Positions 6,633 through 12,512 of a stretch of DNA of 12,512 bases are shown piece after piece; the stretch's first letter is position 1, and every line of letters begins with the position of its first letter. The notes beneath the pieces were generated by a model that saw nothing but the letters and a program-made list of their open reading frames with translations, was not told where the DNA came from and did no database searches. Position numbers and translations under genes: made by a program. The stretch is from Nitrospirota bacterium (GTDB lineage: Bacteria > Nitrospirota > Thermodesulfovibrionia > Thermodesulfovibrionales > JdFR-85). The stretch is from assembly GCA_015485235.1 (NCBI GenBank), contig WFTX01000061.1:1-12512 (forward strand), read 5' to 3'.

Positions 6633-8160
6633 GACACCTGTTCACCTGGTCCTTTATAATCCCCCACTGCACTGAGGAAAGTCCCTTTACAGAGAAGACC
6701 CAATCCTCAAGGGGAGGCGTGCTTACCATGATTTTTATCTTTCCAAGATCAATATCCTTTTGAATCTCCTCAAAGGAAGCAGAGCTGACGAAGCCGGCAT
6801 CAACCTCTTTACGGTAGACCGCCATAACGACATTTTCATATGTACCAAACAGAGAAAACTGTTCCTTCTTTAAACGTACTCCCTTGCGGTCCAGAAGCCT
6901 CGCCTGCGAGAGATACCCTCCTTCCGAATCAAAGGAGATAACACCGATACTTCTGTTCTTCAGGTCGGTCAGGCTGTTAATCTTGCTGCTCCTCAGTGTT
7001 ATCACCAGCCCCTTCTCATTACGCAGCAGATCGTATCTTGAGACAAATCTCTCACCCGGCACCCTCTTTGTTCTATAGAGGGAGTTTTCCTGAAGGATAA
7101 CAAGGTTTTTGATCTTCTGCTTCATTGTAACGAATGCCTGGGTGTTTTGAGGAATCAAGATATCTATTTTTTCCCCCAGGCCCTTTTCGAGACAATTCTT
7201 CAGCCTTTTTGTTTTCCTGAACATATCAGGGGCATATATTACAGGCTCTACCAGCAGAATGGTTCCGTTGCTGCCGTTTCTCGACCTGATTGTCTCGCCG
7301 GCACTCCTCATCAGCAGCCTTACAATATCGTAATCGTTGTCCTTTGCTTCAGTGAACCCGGAAATACCCTCCTCTATCCTGCCTAACACAGCCTCTTTTC
7401 CAGGAAGCGAGTTAACATCCAGCAATGCCTTCCTTAAATCCGCAATCATCCCATTTCCCAGGCCCTTTCTCGCAACAAAAAGATACTGCGGAATCGGATA
7501 GGAATATCTCAGAATTCTGAGACCCCTGCCCAAATACTGTCTTACGGACATTTCAGGAACGCCGGTTACATCAAACATCCTCGCCATAACAGCAAGCATT
7601 GCACTTTCATCAGATCCAAGTCTTACTATATCAAAGAAGTCGTCCCTTTCCATTCCAATCCTGCCGAGCATTATGTCAGGAAGGAGACCCGATCCGGGGC
7701 ATCTGTATCTGCCATAAACCATTGTAGTGTCATAAAGGTCGGAAATTTTACGGATATCTGTATCATCTCTCACTACAAGCACACTCCTGTACTCATCACT
7801 CCCGTTGATCTGCAACTTCACGAGAGGCTCAATACCCGTTTCTGCTGCTATCTCACAGTAGAGCGTTGGACAGACAAAGGCAACATCAATCTTGTCTTTT
7901 TTAAAAAGTGTCAATATATCAGAACTGTTCCTGGCGACCTTTAACGATATATCGAGATTCAACCGGTCCTGAAGGTAACGCTTAACAGGCAGGAATTTCC
8001 TGTACATATCGGAAGGGGATTCAAGTGGGATCAGCATCATCCTCAGCACCTCTCTGGGAGGTCCCTCCTCAGCCCACGTCTCTGGCAGGAAGAAAGCGAC
8101 AAGGAGCAGAACAAGAACTGTTGCAATGGCATTCAAGATACTAAGTTTTTTATGGAACAT
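6607..8160 (-). CDS. Tandem PhnD-like periplasmic binding protein, sensor component
   Basis: This 517-residue exported protein has a Sec signal peptide (about 1-30, ending ETWA). Two PhnD/phosphonate-type binding modules (about 36-285 and 302-517) follow. The first has LIPLESPSDMYRKFLPVKRYLQDRLNLDISLKVA, a KIDVAFVCPTLYCEIA motif and the hinge region YRCPGSGLLPDIML. The second has TQAFVTMKQKIKNLVIL, SLTDLKNRSIGVISFDSEGGYLSQARLLDRKGV and KEVDAGFVSSASFEEI. Family members bind oxyanions such as phosphonate and phosphite. No ABC transporter genes are nearby. Instead it is coupled to a kinase and a regulator, so I infer a sensory rather than transport role. The position between sox and yeeE-tusA suggests a sulfur oxyanion ligand, unproven. 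The ATG at 8160 has a weak ribosome binding site. Confidence 0.85.
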   Translation of the reverse strand: MFHKKLSILNAIATVLVLLLVAFFLPETWAEEGPPREVLRMMLIPLESPSDMYRKFLPVKRYLQDRLNLDISLKVARNSSDILTLFKKDKIDVAFVCPTLYCEIAAETGIEPLVKLQINGSDEYRSVLVVRDDTDIRKISDLYDTTMVYGRYRCPGSGLLPDIMLGRIGMERDDFFDIVRLGSDESAMLAVMARMFDVTGVPEMSVRQYLGRGLRILRYSYPIPQYLFVARKGLGNGMIADLRKALLDVNSLPGKEAVLGRIEEGISGFTEAKDNDYDIVRLLMRSAGETIRSRNGSNGTILLVEPVIYAPDMFRKTKRLKNCLEKGLGEKIDILIPQNTQAFVTMKQKIKNLVILQENSLYRTKRVPGERFVSRYDLLRNEKGLVITLRSSKINSLTDLKNRSIGVISFDSEGGYLSQARLLDRKGVRLKKEQFSLFGTYENVVMAVYRKEVDAGFVSSASFEEIQKDIDLGKIKIMVSTPPLEDWVFSVKGLSSVQWGIIKDQVNRCHEVTGKLQ

Positions 8161-8189
8161 GTTATATTTTACTTTAACCGTCCGGCATC

Positions 8190-8219
8190 TGTATAGAATA
8201 TACTGGTTTCAATTCGCAA
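8190..8219 (-). promoter_or_regulatory. Possible sigma-70-type promoter for the sensor operon
   Basis: On the minus strand TTGCGA (complement of 8214-8219) and TATACA (complement of 8190-8195) are 18 nt apart, about 30 nt upstream of the PhnD-like start. Each matches the consensus at only four of six positions. No properly spaced -24/-12 element was found in this gap, which fits an operon that is not controlled by its own sigma-54 regulator. Confidence 0.3.
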
Positions 8220-8243
8220 CGACTGCCTCCCATGCCAATCAGG

Positions 8244-8292
8244 GAGAAAAATAAAAAGAGGTATCCCCCTGAAGAACTTCAAAGGGATACCT
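8244..8292 (-). terminator. Intrinsic terminator after soxB
   Basis: AGGTATCCC (8259-8267) pairs perfectly with GGGATACCT (8284-8292). An inner TGAA/TTCA stem closes a tetraloop, with a small CC/AA internal loop between the two stems. On the minus strand the stem is followed by CTTTTTATTTTTC. It starts about 20 nt past the soxB stop and separates the sox genes from the sensor operon. Confidence 0.9.
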
Positions 8293-8312
8293 TAACCATC
8301 GGGGAGGGTCAC

Positions 8313-9977
8313 CTATAAGACTATCGTCGGTCTTGTGAGCGAAACCTTGACTTTCTTCTTCTTCCTTATATAATCCAGCACAATATCATATACAGGTGGA
8401 CCGCTCTGCTCTGCCATGGATGCCCATCCGGTGAATGTATACTCCTTATCAGGATCAACCGGTTCGCCTCGCACGGTCAGGTTCTGAACCCTGTTGCCCA
8501 TCTTCTCCTTTACGACTATCTTGAAGTCCAGCCCTTTTGTCCTGACTATGTCTCCACCCTGTTGTTTATACGGATCAAGATTAAAGAGATTATCTGTTAT
8601 ATCCTCAAGTATATCCTTTAACATTTTCCCCTTCATCTTGCTCTTGTATGTATTTGGATAGGTAAGGGCTGTCTGTGAGTAGACATCATCTGCCGTGATT
8701 GGTCCGGGAAGAACAGTCCTTCCCCACCTGAATCCAGGAGAGAAAGCAAAGTCAACGCCGTAGTGATCTACAAGGGCATCGCAGATCAACTCATCAAAGG
8801 TCCCATCGAGATTCCCCCTTCTGTAAAGGACATTCTCAGTATGGCCTATCACCTCTTCCAGTTTTTCCTTGTATGGAGCCCTTATCTCATCAATCAGCTT
8901 TGCCATCTCAGGGTCAGGCTGGATCATCTCGGACATAACCGGTATCAGCCTGTATGAGTAGTCTGTTATTCTCTTTCCCTTCACTTCGAGGTCAAGCCTT
9001 GAGAGATACTTGCCGTAACAACCAGAGCCTATTACAAGAGTTTTCCCCACCATTACAGGCTTCGGGAGACCGTCATGGGTGTGTCCACCCATAATTACAT
9101 CAATCCCTTTGACACGACTGACCATTTTCTTGTCAACGTCAAAACCGTTATGCGAAATGACAACAACAAGGTCGACCTTTTTCGACCTAACCTCATCTAC
9201 CACATCCTGCATATTTTCTTCCTTGATACCAAAGGACCAGTTAGGAATCAGCCTTCTGGGGTTCGCAATAGGCGTATAGGGGAAGGCCTGTCCTATTATC
9301 CCTACGGAAAGCCCGTTTACTGTTTTTATGACATAGGGCTTGAATATCTGATCTCCCCAGGTAGCTTCGTGGACATTCTGGGCTACGAAGGGAAAGTTCA
9401 TCATTCCTATCAGCTCCTGAACTCTCTCCTCGCCGTATGTGAATTCCCAGTGTCCTGTCATTGCGTCACATTTAAGCAGATTCAGGACTTTCACCATGTC
9501 CTCGCCTTTTGTCCACAGGCTGGTGGCAGAGCCCTGAAGTGTGTCCCCAGTGTCAAAATAGAGGGTTTTACCGTCTCTTTCTGCGCGAATCTGGTTTATT
9601 AATGCCGCAATATAAGCAAATCCTCCCATCTTGCCGAATTCCCTTGCAAGAGAGAGATAGTCATCGGAAGTGTATGCATAAGCCTCAAGTGTGTGAGGCT
9701 TGATACCATAATAGCGCAGAAACTCCTTCCCTGTAAGATGGGGAGGTTTCCCCTTGTTTACCCCAACGCCGATGTTTGTGTCAGGTTCCCTGTAGTATAT
9801 GGGCACAATCTGGGCATGGCTGTCTGTGGTGTGGAGTATTGTCAGATTTCCCTTTGCCTTGAATTCAAGAAGGTTCCTTTCAGTCAATGCCTTGGCAAGC
9901 ACACCGGAAGGCAAGATGGTTGATGCACCTGCAGCAAGTGACAGAACCTTTATAAACTCTCTCCTGCTGATACTCAT
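8313..9977 (-). CDS. soxB: SoxB, periplasmic thiosulfohydrolase
   Basis: SoxB hydrolyses the S-sulfonate group from the SoxY cysteine adduct, releasing sulfate. The 554-residue length is normal for the family. A twin-arginine signal (SRREFIK, residues 4-10) marks Tat export. The metallophosphatase-like domain has the metal ligands D52 and H54 in HTTDSHAQ, D142/D145 in FDTGDTLQGS, H275 in SHNG, and GGHTH (297-301). The SoxB-specific motif TGHWEFTYG (174-182) replaces the GNHE of 5'-nucleotidases. Further SoxB hallmarks are YYREPDTNIGVG, GVDFAFSPGFRWG (407-419) and DNLFNLDPYKQQGGD. The ATG follows AAGGAGG at a good distance. It is the last sox gene before a strong terminator and is separated from soxA by 194 bp holding a structured element. 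Confidence 0.97.
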   Translation of the reverse strand: MSISRREFIKVLSLAAGASTILPSGVLAKALTERNLLEFKAKGNLTILHTTDSHAQIVPIYYREPDTNIGVGVNKGKPPHLTGKEFLRYYGIKPHTLEAYAYTSDDYLSLAREFGKMGGFAYIAALINQIRAERDGKTLYFDTGDTLQGSATSLWTKGEDMVKVLNLLKCDAMTGHWEFTYGEERVQELIGMMNFPFVAQNVHEATWGDQIFKPYVIKTVNGLSVGIIGQAFPYTPIANPRRLIPNWSFGIKEENMQDVVDEVRSKKVDLVVVISHNGFDVDKKMVSRVKGIDVIMGGHTHDGLPKPVMVGKTLVIGSGCYGKYLSRLDLEVKGKRITDYSYRLIPVMSEMIQPDPEMAKLIDEIRAPYKEKLEEVIGHTENVLYRRGNLDGTFDELICDALVDHYGVDFAFSPGFRWGRTVLPGPITADDVYSQTALTYPNTYKSKMKGKMLKDILEDITDNLFNLDPYKQQGGDIVRTKGLDFKIVVKEKMGNRVQNLTVRGEPVDPDKEYTFTGWASMAEQSGPPVYDIVLDYIRKKKKVKVSLTRPTIVL

Positions 9978-10046
9978 TGAGCGCCTCCTTGAAGTTTCTG
10001 TATTTCATTATTTCATTCTAAAGTCGCTGTCAGTCTGATCAAACCA

Positions 10047-10143
10047 AAGGAAGGCGTGATGGATGTGAAACACACTCACATCAGTCAAACATCTCTCTCA
10101 CCTCTGATCATGTGTACACTGATCCACGCTGTTCGCCTTCCTT
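10047..10143. repeat. Structured intergenic element with 10-bp inverted ends (soxA-soxB gap)
   Basis: AAGGAAGGCG (10047-10056) and CGCCTTCCTT (10134-10143) are perfect inverted copies that enclose two further hairpins. One is GATGTGA (10062-10068) with TCACATC (10076-10082) and a 7-nt loop; its base is extended by TGAT (10057-10060) pairing with GTCA (10084-10087). The other is GATCA (10106-10110) with TGATC (10120-10124), around GTGTACAC. The fold resembles a three-way junction on either strand. CTGATC occurs three times, at 10035, 10104 and 10119. No U-tract follows, so it is not a simple terminator. It may be an mRNA processing or stability element, a miniature mobile element or a protein-binding site. 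No second copy was seen in the window. Confidence 0.6.
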
Positions 10144-10171
10144 CCAAAGCAGCTTGATGCTTGCGGTATCT

Positions 10172-11005
10172 TCACATTCTCATGCCAGGGACCTCTAAGG
10201 GGAGGCCATTCGACTGGTAAGTCAGATACAGCTCCAGGTTGCGATACTCTTCACTCTGATACGGTAGAGGTTTTGCGCGCATATTTTTCATACATCCCCT
10301 GAACCGTCTCTGCATCGAGCCCGTCTTGCCCCACTTGAGCCTGTAGGACGGCCAGTGGTCGCCATGGCGCCTGTTTGGTGAGAGGAGGTTGGTCCTGACC
10401 CTCTTACAGGAATACTTGACATGACATATAGCACAGTTGAAGTTCCACTGTCCCATACGGGTATAATAGAATTTTTTGCCTTTTTCATAAAATTTTCTCG
10501 CCGGACCGTCTATGCTCACATTTATCTTCATTCCATTCGAGAGGGATTTGACATACAGTGTAAGCGCCAGCTGGTCGTAGGACTCGTACTTCAGAGGTTT
10601 TGCACCCATCTGGTTCTCACGACACCTGTTAATCTGGAGTGCCACCGTGTTTATACCCTTTATTGCCGGGTCATACTTCGGATACTTTACAGCTACACCA
10701 ACCAGCTTTTCCCCATTCTCGCCATGACAGCTTGCACATGACTTCCCCTTAGAGCCGTCAACTGTGTTGTAAAGATCCTTTCCGTCATCGAGCATCAGCT
10801 CAGCGGGATTCCCTTCCTCGGCCATCTCATTTGTCGAGTTGCCATAAAATTCAAGGTATGTTTTTTCATACTCCTCGTATGTACAGCCTTGTTCGTATTC
10901 CTGGATCGAAGCAGAGTCCCCTCCGGCCCATACATCATGGACGGCCATTAAAGGTGAGAGGATAACTGCAAGACATACCGCTATCTTAAAGAGATTCTTA
11001 TACAT
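10172..11005 (-). CDS. soxA: SoxA, diheme c-type cytochrome subunit of SoxAX
   Basis: SoxA, with SoxX, oxidatively couples thiosulfate to the SoxY cysteine in the periplasm. The 277 residues include a Sec signal (about 1-27, ending VWA). Two heme sites are visible: CASCH (90-94) and CAICH (191-195). C128 in the INRCREN motif is the likely second ligand of heme 1, and C238 in RRFRGCMKNMRAKPLP is the expected persulfide ligand and active-site cysteine of heme 2. The end, NLELYLTYQSNGLPLEVPG, is typical SoxA. Both hemes are retained, unlike single-heme SoxA types. The segment after heme 2 (CHVKYSCKRVRTNLLSPNRR) departs from the usual GKRLGG pattern and adds C200. The ATG follows AGAGGAGGTAGG, with 18 nt to the soxZ stop. 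Confidence 0.96.
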   Translation of the reverse strand: MYKNLFKIAVCLAVILSPLMAVHDVWAGGDSASIQEYEQGCTYEEYEKTYLEFYGNSTNEMAEEGNPAELMLDDGKDLYNTVDGSKGKSCASCHGENGEKLVGVAVKYPKYDPAIKGINTVALQINRCRENQMGAKPLKYESYDQLALTLYVKSLSNGMKINVSIDGPARKFYEKGKKFYYTRMGQWNFNCAICHVKYSCKRVRTNLLSPNRRHGDHWPSYRLKWGKTGSMQRRFRGCMKNMRAKPLPYQSEEYRNLELYLTYQSNGLPLEVPGMRM

Positions 11006-11023
11006 CCGCCTACCTCCTCTGAG

Positions 11024-11359
11024 TTATTGGGGATTGATCTGGATTGTCTTTTCATACTCACCACCTTTAATATCCTTCCACACGATCTTCAGTGGAGCCG
11101 CCTTGTCCGCCTTCAGATAAAATGTCATAAACGGGTTTGCACTAACGGCTATCGTCCATTCCATATGTGTAATCAGGTCGTTTCCGTAATAGACATTCAC
11201 ATCATTGATGTAATATGCGGGTATTCTCTTTTTTGTCTTCTTGTCCTTTCTGAATCCCGTCTCCATGGGGTGAGTAATCAGCGCCTTCACAGGTATGACC
11301 GCACCCTTTTTTATCTTCCTGGGAACCCTGATTTTAATCTTGCCTATTCCTTTTGGCAT
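11024..11359 (-). CDS. soxZ: SoxZ, sulfur carrier subunit
   Basis: This 111-residue protein is the partner of SoxY in the SoxYZ carrier complex. It has the immunoglobulin-like SoxZ pattern: IKIRVPRKIKKGAVIPVKALITHPMETGFRKD, then IPAYYINDVNVYYGND, and MEWTIAVSANPFMTFYLKAD ending in a KGGEYEKTI strand. It contains no cysteine and no signal peptide, as expected if it is exported together with Tat-targeted SoxY. AGGAGG precedes the ATG, and the gene sits between soxY and soxA with short gaps. Length is normal for the family. Confidence 0.97.
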   Translation of the reverse strand: MPKGIGKIKIRVPRKIKKGAVIPVKALITHPMETGFRKDKKTKKRIPAYYINDVNVYYGNDLITHMEWTIAVSANPFMTFYLKADKAAPLKIVWKDIKGGEYEKTIQINPQ

Positions 11360-11401
11360 GTTTCCTCCTTATCATTATGTTAATTTGACATTCCCTACCT
11401 G

Positions 11402-11899
11402 TTATCCGCCACAACCGCCGATCGTAACCTTTACGGCCTTTATTGCACTGTAGAGCTTGCCGGTGCTTGTCTCAACAACGGCCCGAACATTTGAAGTCTT
11501 TCTCATTTTGATTCTCAGAGCAAGCGTTGCCTTGCCATTGGCTGGAGAAAGCTCGGCACTTGCCGTAAAAGGATGATAGTTCTCATCGACGAAAATATAG
11601 ATTTTCTTCACATAGTTGTCCTTTTCCATCGGCAGATCTGATATGACTGTGACAGGTACGACCGCTCCATTCTCTGCTATTATGGGTGTCTTCAGCTTTA
11701 CGTGAGCCATCTCGATCTTTCTGCTCCCGAACATATTCTTCAGAACATCGTTGATATGCTCCACATCAGGCTTTTCTGCAGCCTCGGCTATTGAAGGTTT
11801 CAGGACCGACCCCAGAGAAGAGGCGGAAAGTACAGCAGTGCATGCCAGCCCCGCCATCATCATGAACTCTCTTCTTGATATCTTGCTACCTTCCTTCAT
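11402..11899 (-). CDS. soxY: SoxY, thiosulfate-binding carrier protein
   Basis: SoxY carries the pathway intermediates covalently on a cysteine in a flexible C-terminal arm. Here the 165-residue protein ends KVTIGGCGG, with C163 as the carrier residue, an exact match to the family swinging arm. A twin-arginine signal (SRREFM, residues 8-13, then a hydrophobic stretch ending about AEAA) indicates Tat export, probably with SoxZ bound. The mature part has the expected beta-sandwich pattern, including ENGAVVPVTVISDLP and KKIYIFVDENYHPFTASAELSP. The only other cysteine, C20, lies in the signal. AGGAGG precedes the ATG. The 46 bp between soxX and soxY contain only a ribosome binding site. Confidence 0.97.
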   Translation of the reverse strand: MKEGSKISRREFMMMAGLACTAVLSASSLGSVLKPSIAEAAEKPDVEHINDVLKNMFGSRKIEMAHVKLKTPIIAENGAVVPVTVISDLPMEKDNYVKKIYIFVDENYHPFTASAELSPANGKATLALRIKMRKTSNVRAVVETSTGKLYSAIKAVKVTIGGCGG

Positions 11900-11945
11900 A
11901 AAAGCTCCTCCTTAAATAATTATGTTTACCAGATTGAACGTGGTG

Positions 11946-12344
11946 CTATTTCCCGCCCTTCTTCAAGGAATACAGGTAGTCGACAATTGCATCAATCTGC
12001 TTCTGATTGAGTATCTTGTTGGCACCAAATGGAGGCATAATGGTCTCCGGATTGAACTTCCGGGCATCCACGATCCACTGCCTCACTATAGCACGGTCTT
12101 CAGGGGTATAGTTTTTCATCGACTCCACAAGGTTGGGACCAACATTTCCGGGAGACTCCACATCAGGCAGATAGTGGCAGGAAACACAATTGCCAAGCTT
12201 CCTTGTAGTGCATATCTTTCTGCCCTCATCTACACTGCTACCCGCAAAAACCATACCTGTAAAGAGCACCATGGAGAGCAGAAACAAGCCTGCAAATACC
12301 AGAGTCCTCACTCTTGAAGAGTTCCTCCTTCTTTCCTTCTGCAT
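11946..12344 (-). CDS. soxX: SoxX, monoheme c-type cytochrome subunit of SoxAX
   Basis: SoxX accepts electrons from SoxA and passes them to soluble cytochromes. The 132-residue protein has an arginine-rich N-terminus and a Sec signal ending near residue 34 (MVFA). The heme site CVSCH (53-57) is followed by HYLPDVESPGNVGPNL, and M103 in TIMPPFG is the sixth ligand, the standard SoxX arrangement. The C-terminal helix QIDAIVDYLYSLKK is typical of class I cytochromes. GGAGGTGCGAGG precedes the ATG at 12344. It is the first sox gene visible, but an incomplete gene on the same strand ends 87 bp upstream, so the operon promoter may lie beyond the window. Confidence 0.94.
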   Translation of the reverse strand: MQKERRRNSSRVRTLVFAGLFLLSMVLFTGMVFAGSSVDEGRKICTTRKLGNCVSCHYLPDVESPGNVGPNLVESMKNYTPEDRAIVRQWIVDARKFNPETIMPPFGANKILNQKQIDAIVDYLYSLKKGGK

Positions 12345-12391
12345 CCTCGCACCTCCTTCCTTTATTTATATTTTGATGCTGCCGTTGTTGC

Positions 12392-12412
12392 CTCCATCCC
12401 CTCCGGATGGAG
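12392..12412. other. 8-bp hairpin upstream of soxX
   Basis: CTCCATCC (12392-12399) pairs with GGATGGAG (12405-12412) around a 5-nt loop. It lies about 20 nt past the upstream stop and 50 nt before soxX. No U-tract follows on the minus strand, so it is more likely an mRNA end-protection or processing structure than a terminator. Confidence 0.45.
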
Positions 12413-12431
12413 CATAATCTGCTACACAATC

Positions 12432-12512
12432 TCATTTAACCTTGATATAGGCATAACCTTTATCCTGGAGTTCTACAACTCTTACCTGACCTGAATTAAC
12501 AATGGCTACAAA
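12432..12512 (-). CDS. 3' end of a gene upstream of soxX, product unknown (partial)
   Basis: Entering from the right edge, the minus strand is open for 26 codons and ends at a TGA (12432-12434). It encodes an end reading VNSGQVRVVELQDKGYAYIKV. The strand-like alternation resembles an SH3-like or beta-rich C-terminus, but no family can be named. Same strand and a short gap suggest it may be the gene preceding soxX in the operon. Confidence 0.5.
   Translation of the reverse strand, partial: FVAIVNSGQVRVVELQDKGYAYIKVK

Noticed and set aside
8224..8243. TTGGCATGGGAGGCAG as a sigma-54 promoter for the sensor operon
   Set aside because: The TGGCA block is good, but no GC lies 10 nt downstream; the nearest candidate spacing is 8 nt.
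9075..9602. Plus-strand open frame of 175 codons
   Set aside because: It is antisense to soxB across its conserved metal-binding region; the open frame follows from soxB codon usage.
8313..9977. Annotation as a generic 5'-nucleotidase
   Set aside because: The GHWEFTYG motif, the SoxB-specific C-terminal motifs, the Tat signal and the sox neighbours identify SoxB.

Overview
The window comes from a Gram-negative, sulfur-oxidising bacterium with moderate GC content. Its core is a thiosulfate-oxidation (Sox) gene set, soxX-soxY-soxZ-soxA-soxB, read on the minus strand from about 12344 down to 8313. Next come two further minus-strand units: a signalling operon (periplasmic binding protein, histidine kinase, sigma-54 response regulator; 8160 to 3804) and a sulfur-transport operon (YeeE/YedE permease, DUF302 lipoprotein, TusA; 3463 to 1406). 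A plus-strand MFS exporter (136-1326) converges on tusA. Incomplete genes lie at both edges. The lineage cannot be fixed from this sequence. Protein style and gene order are compatible with Nitrospirota or a Desulfobacterota-like group, which is an inference only.

The Sox genes encode the periplasmic thiosulfate-oxidising enzymes: cytochrome c complex SoxAX, carrier SoxYZ and hydrolase SoxB. SoxY and SoxB carry twin-arginine signals, and SoxA and SoxX carry Sec-type signals with CxxCH heme sites. soxCD is absent from the window, so the sulfane sulfur left on SoxY may go elsewhere. A strong intrinsic terminator follows soxB. The soxA-soxB gap holds a roughly 97-bp foldable element bounded by a perfect 10-bp inverted repeat.

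The signalling operon encodes a tandem PhnD-like binding protein, a two-TM histidine kinase and an NtrC-type activator. It ends next to a 340-bp gap that contains a near-consensus sigma-54 promoter pointing into the permease operon. Helically phased GTTCA/TGAAC half-sites lie 85-150 bp upstream of the predicted start. The simplest reading is that a periplasmic ligand, perhaps a sulfur oxyanion, is bound by the PhnD-like protein. The signal then passes through kinase and regulator to switch on thiosulfate import and sulfur handling (YeeE, DUF302 lipoprotein, TusA). This circuit, set between sox and yeeE-tusA, is the most interesting content of the window.

No tRNA, rRNA, CRISPR array, insertion sequence or attachment site was recognised.
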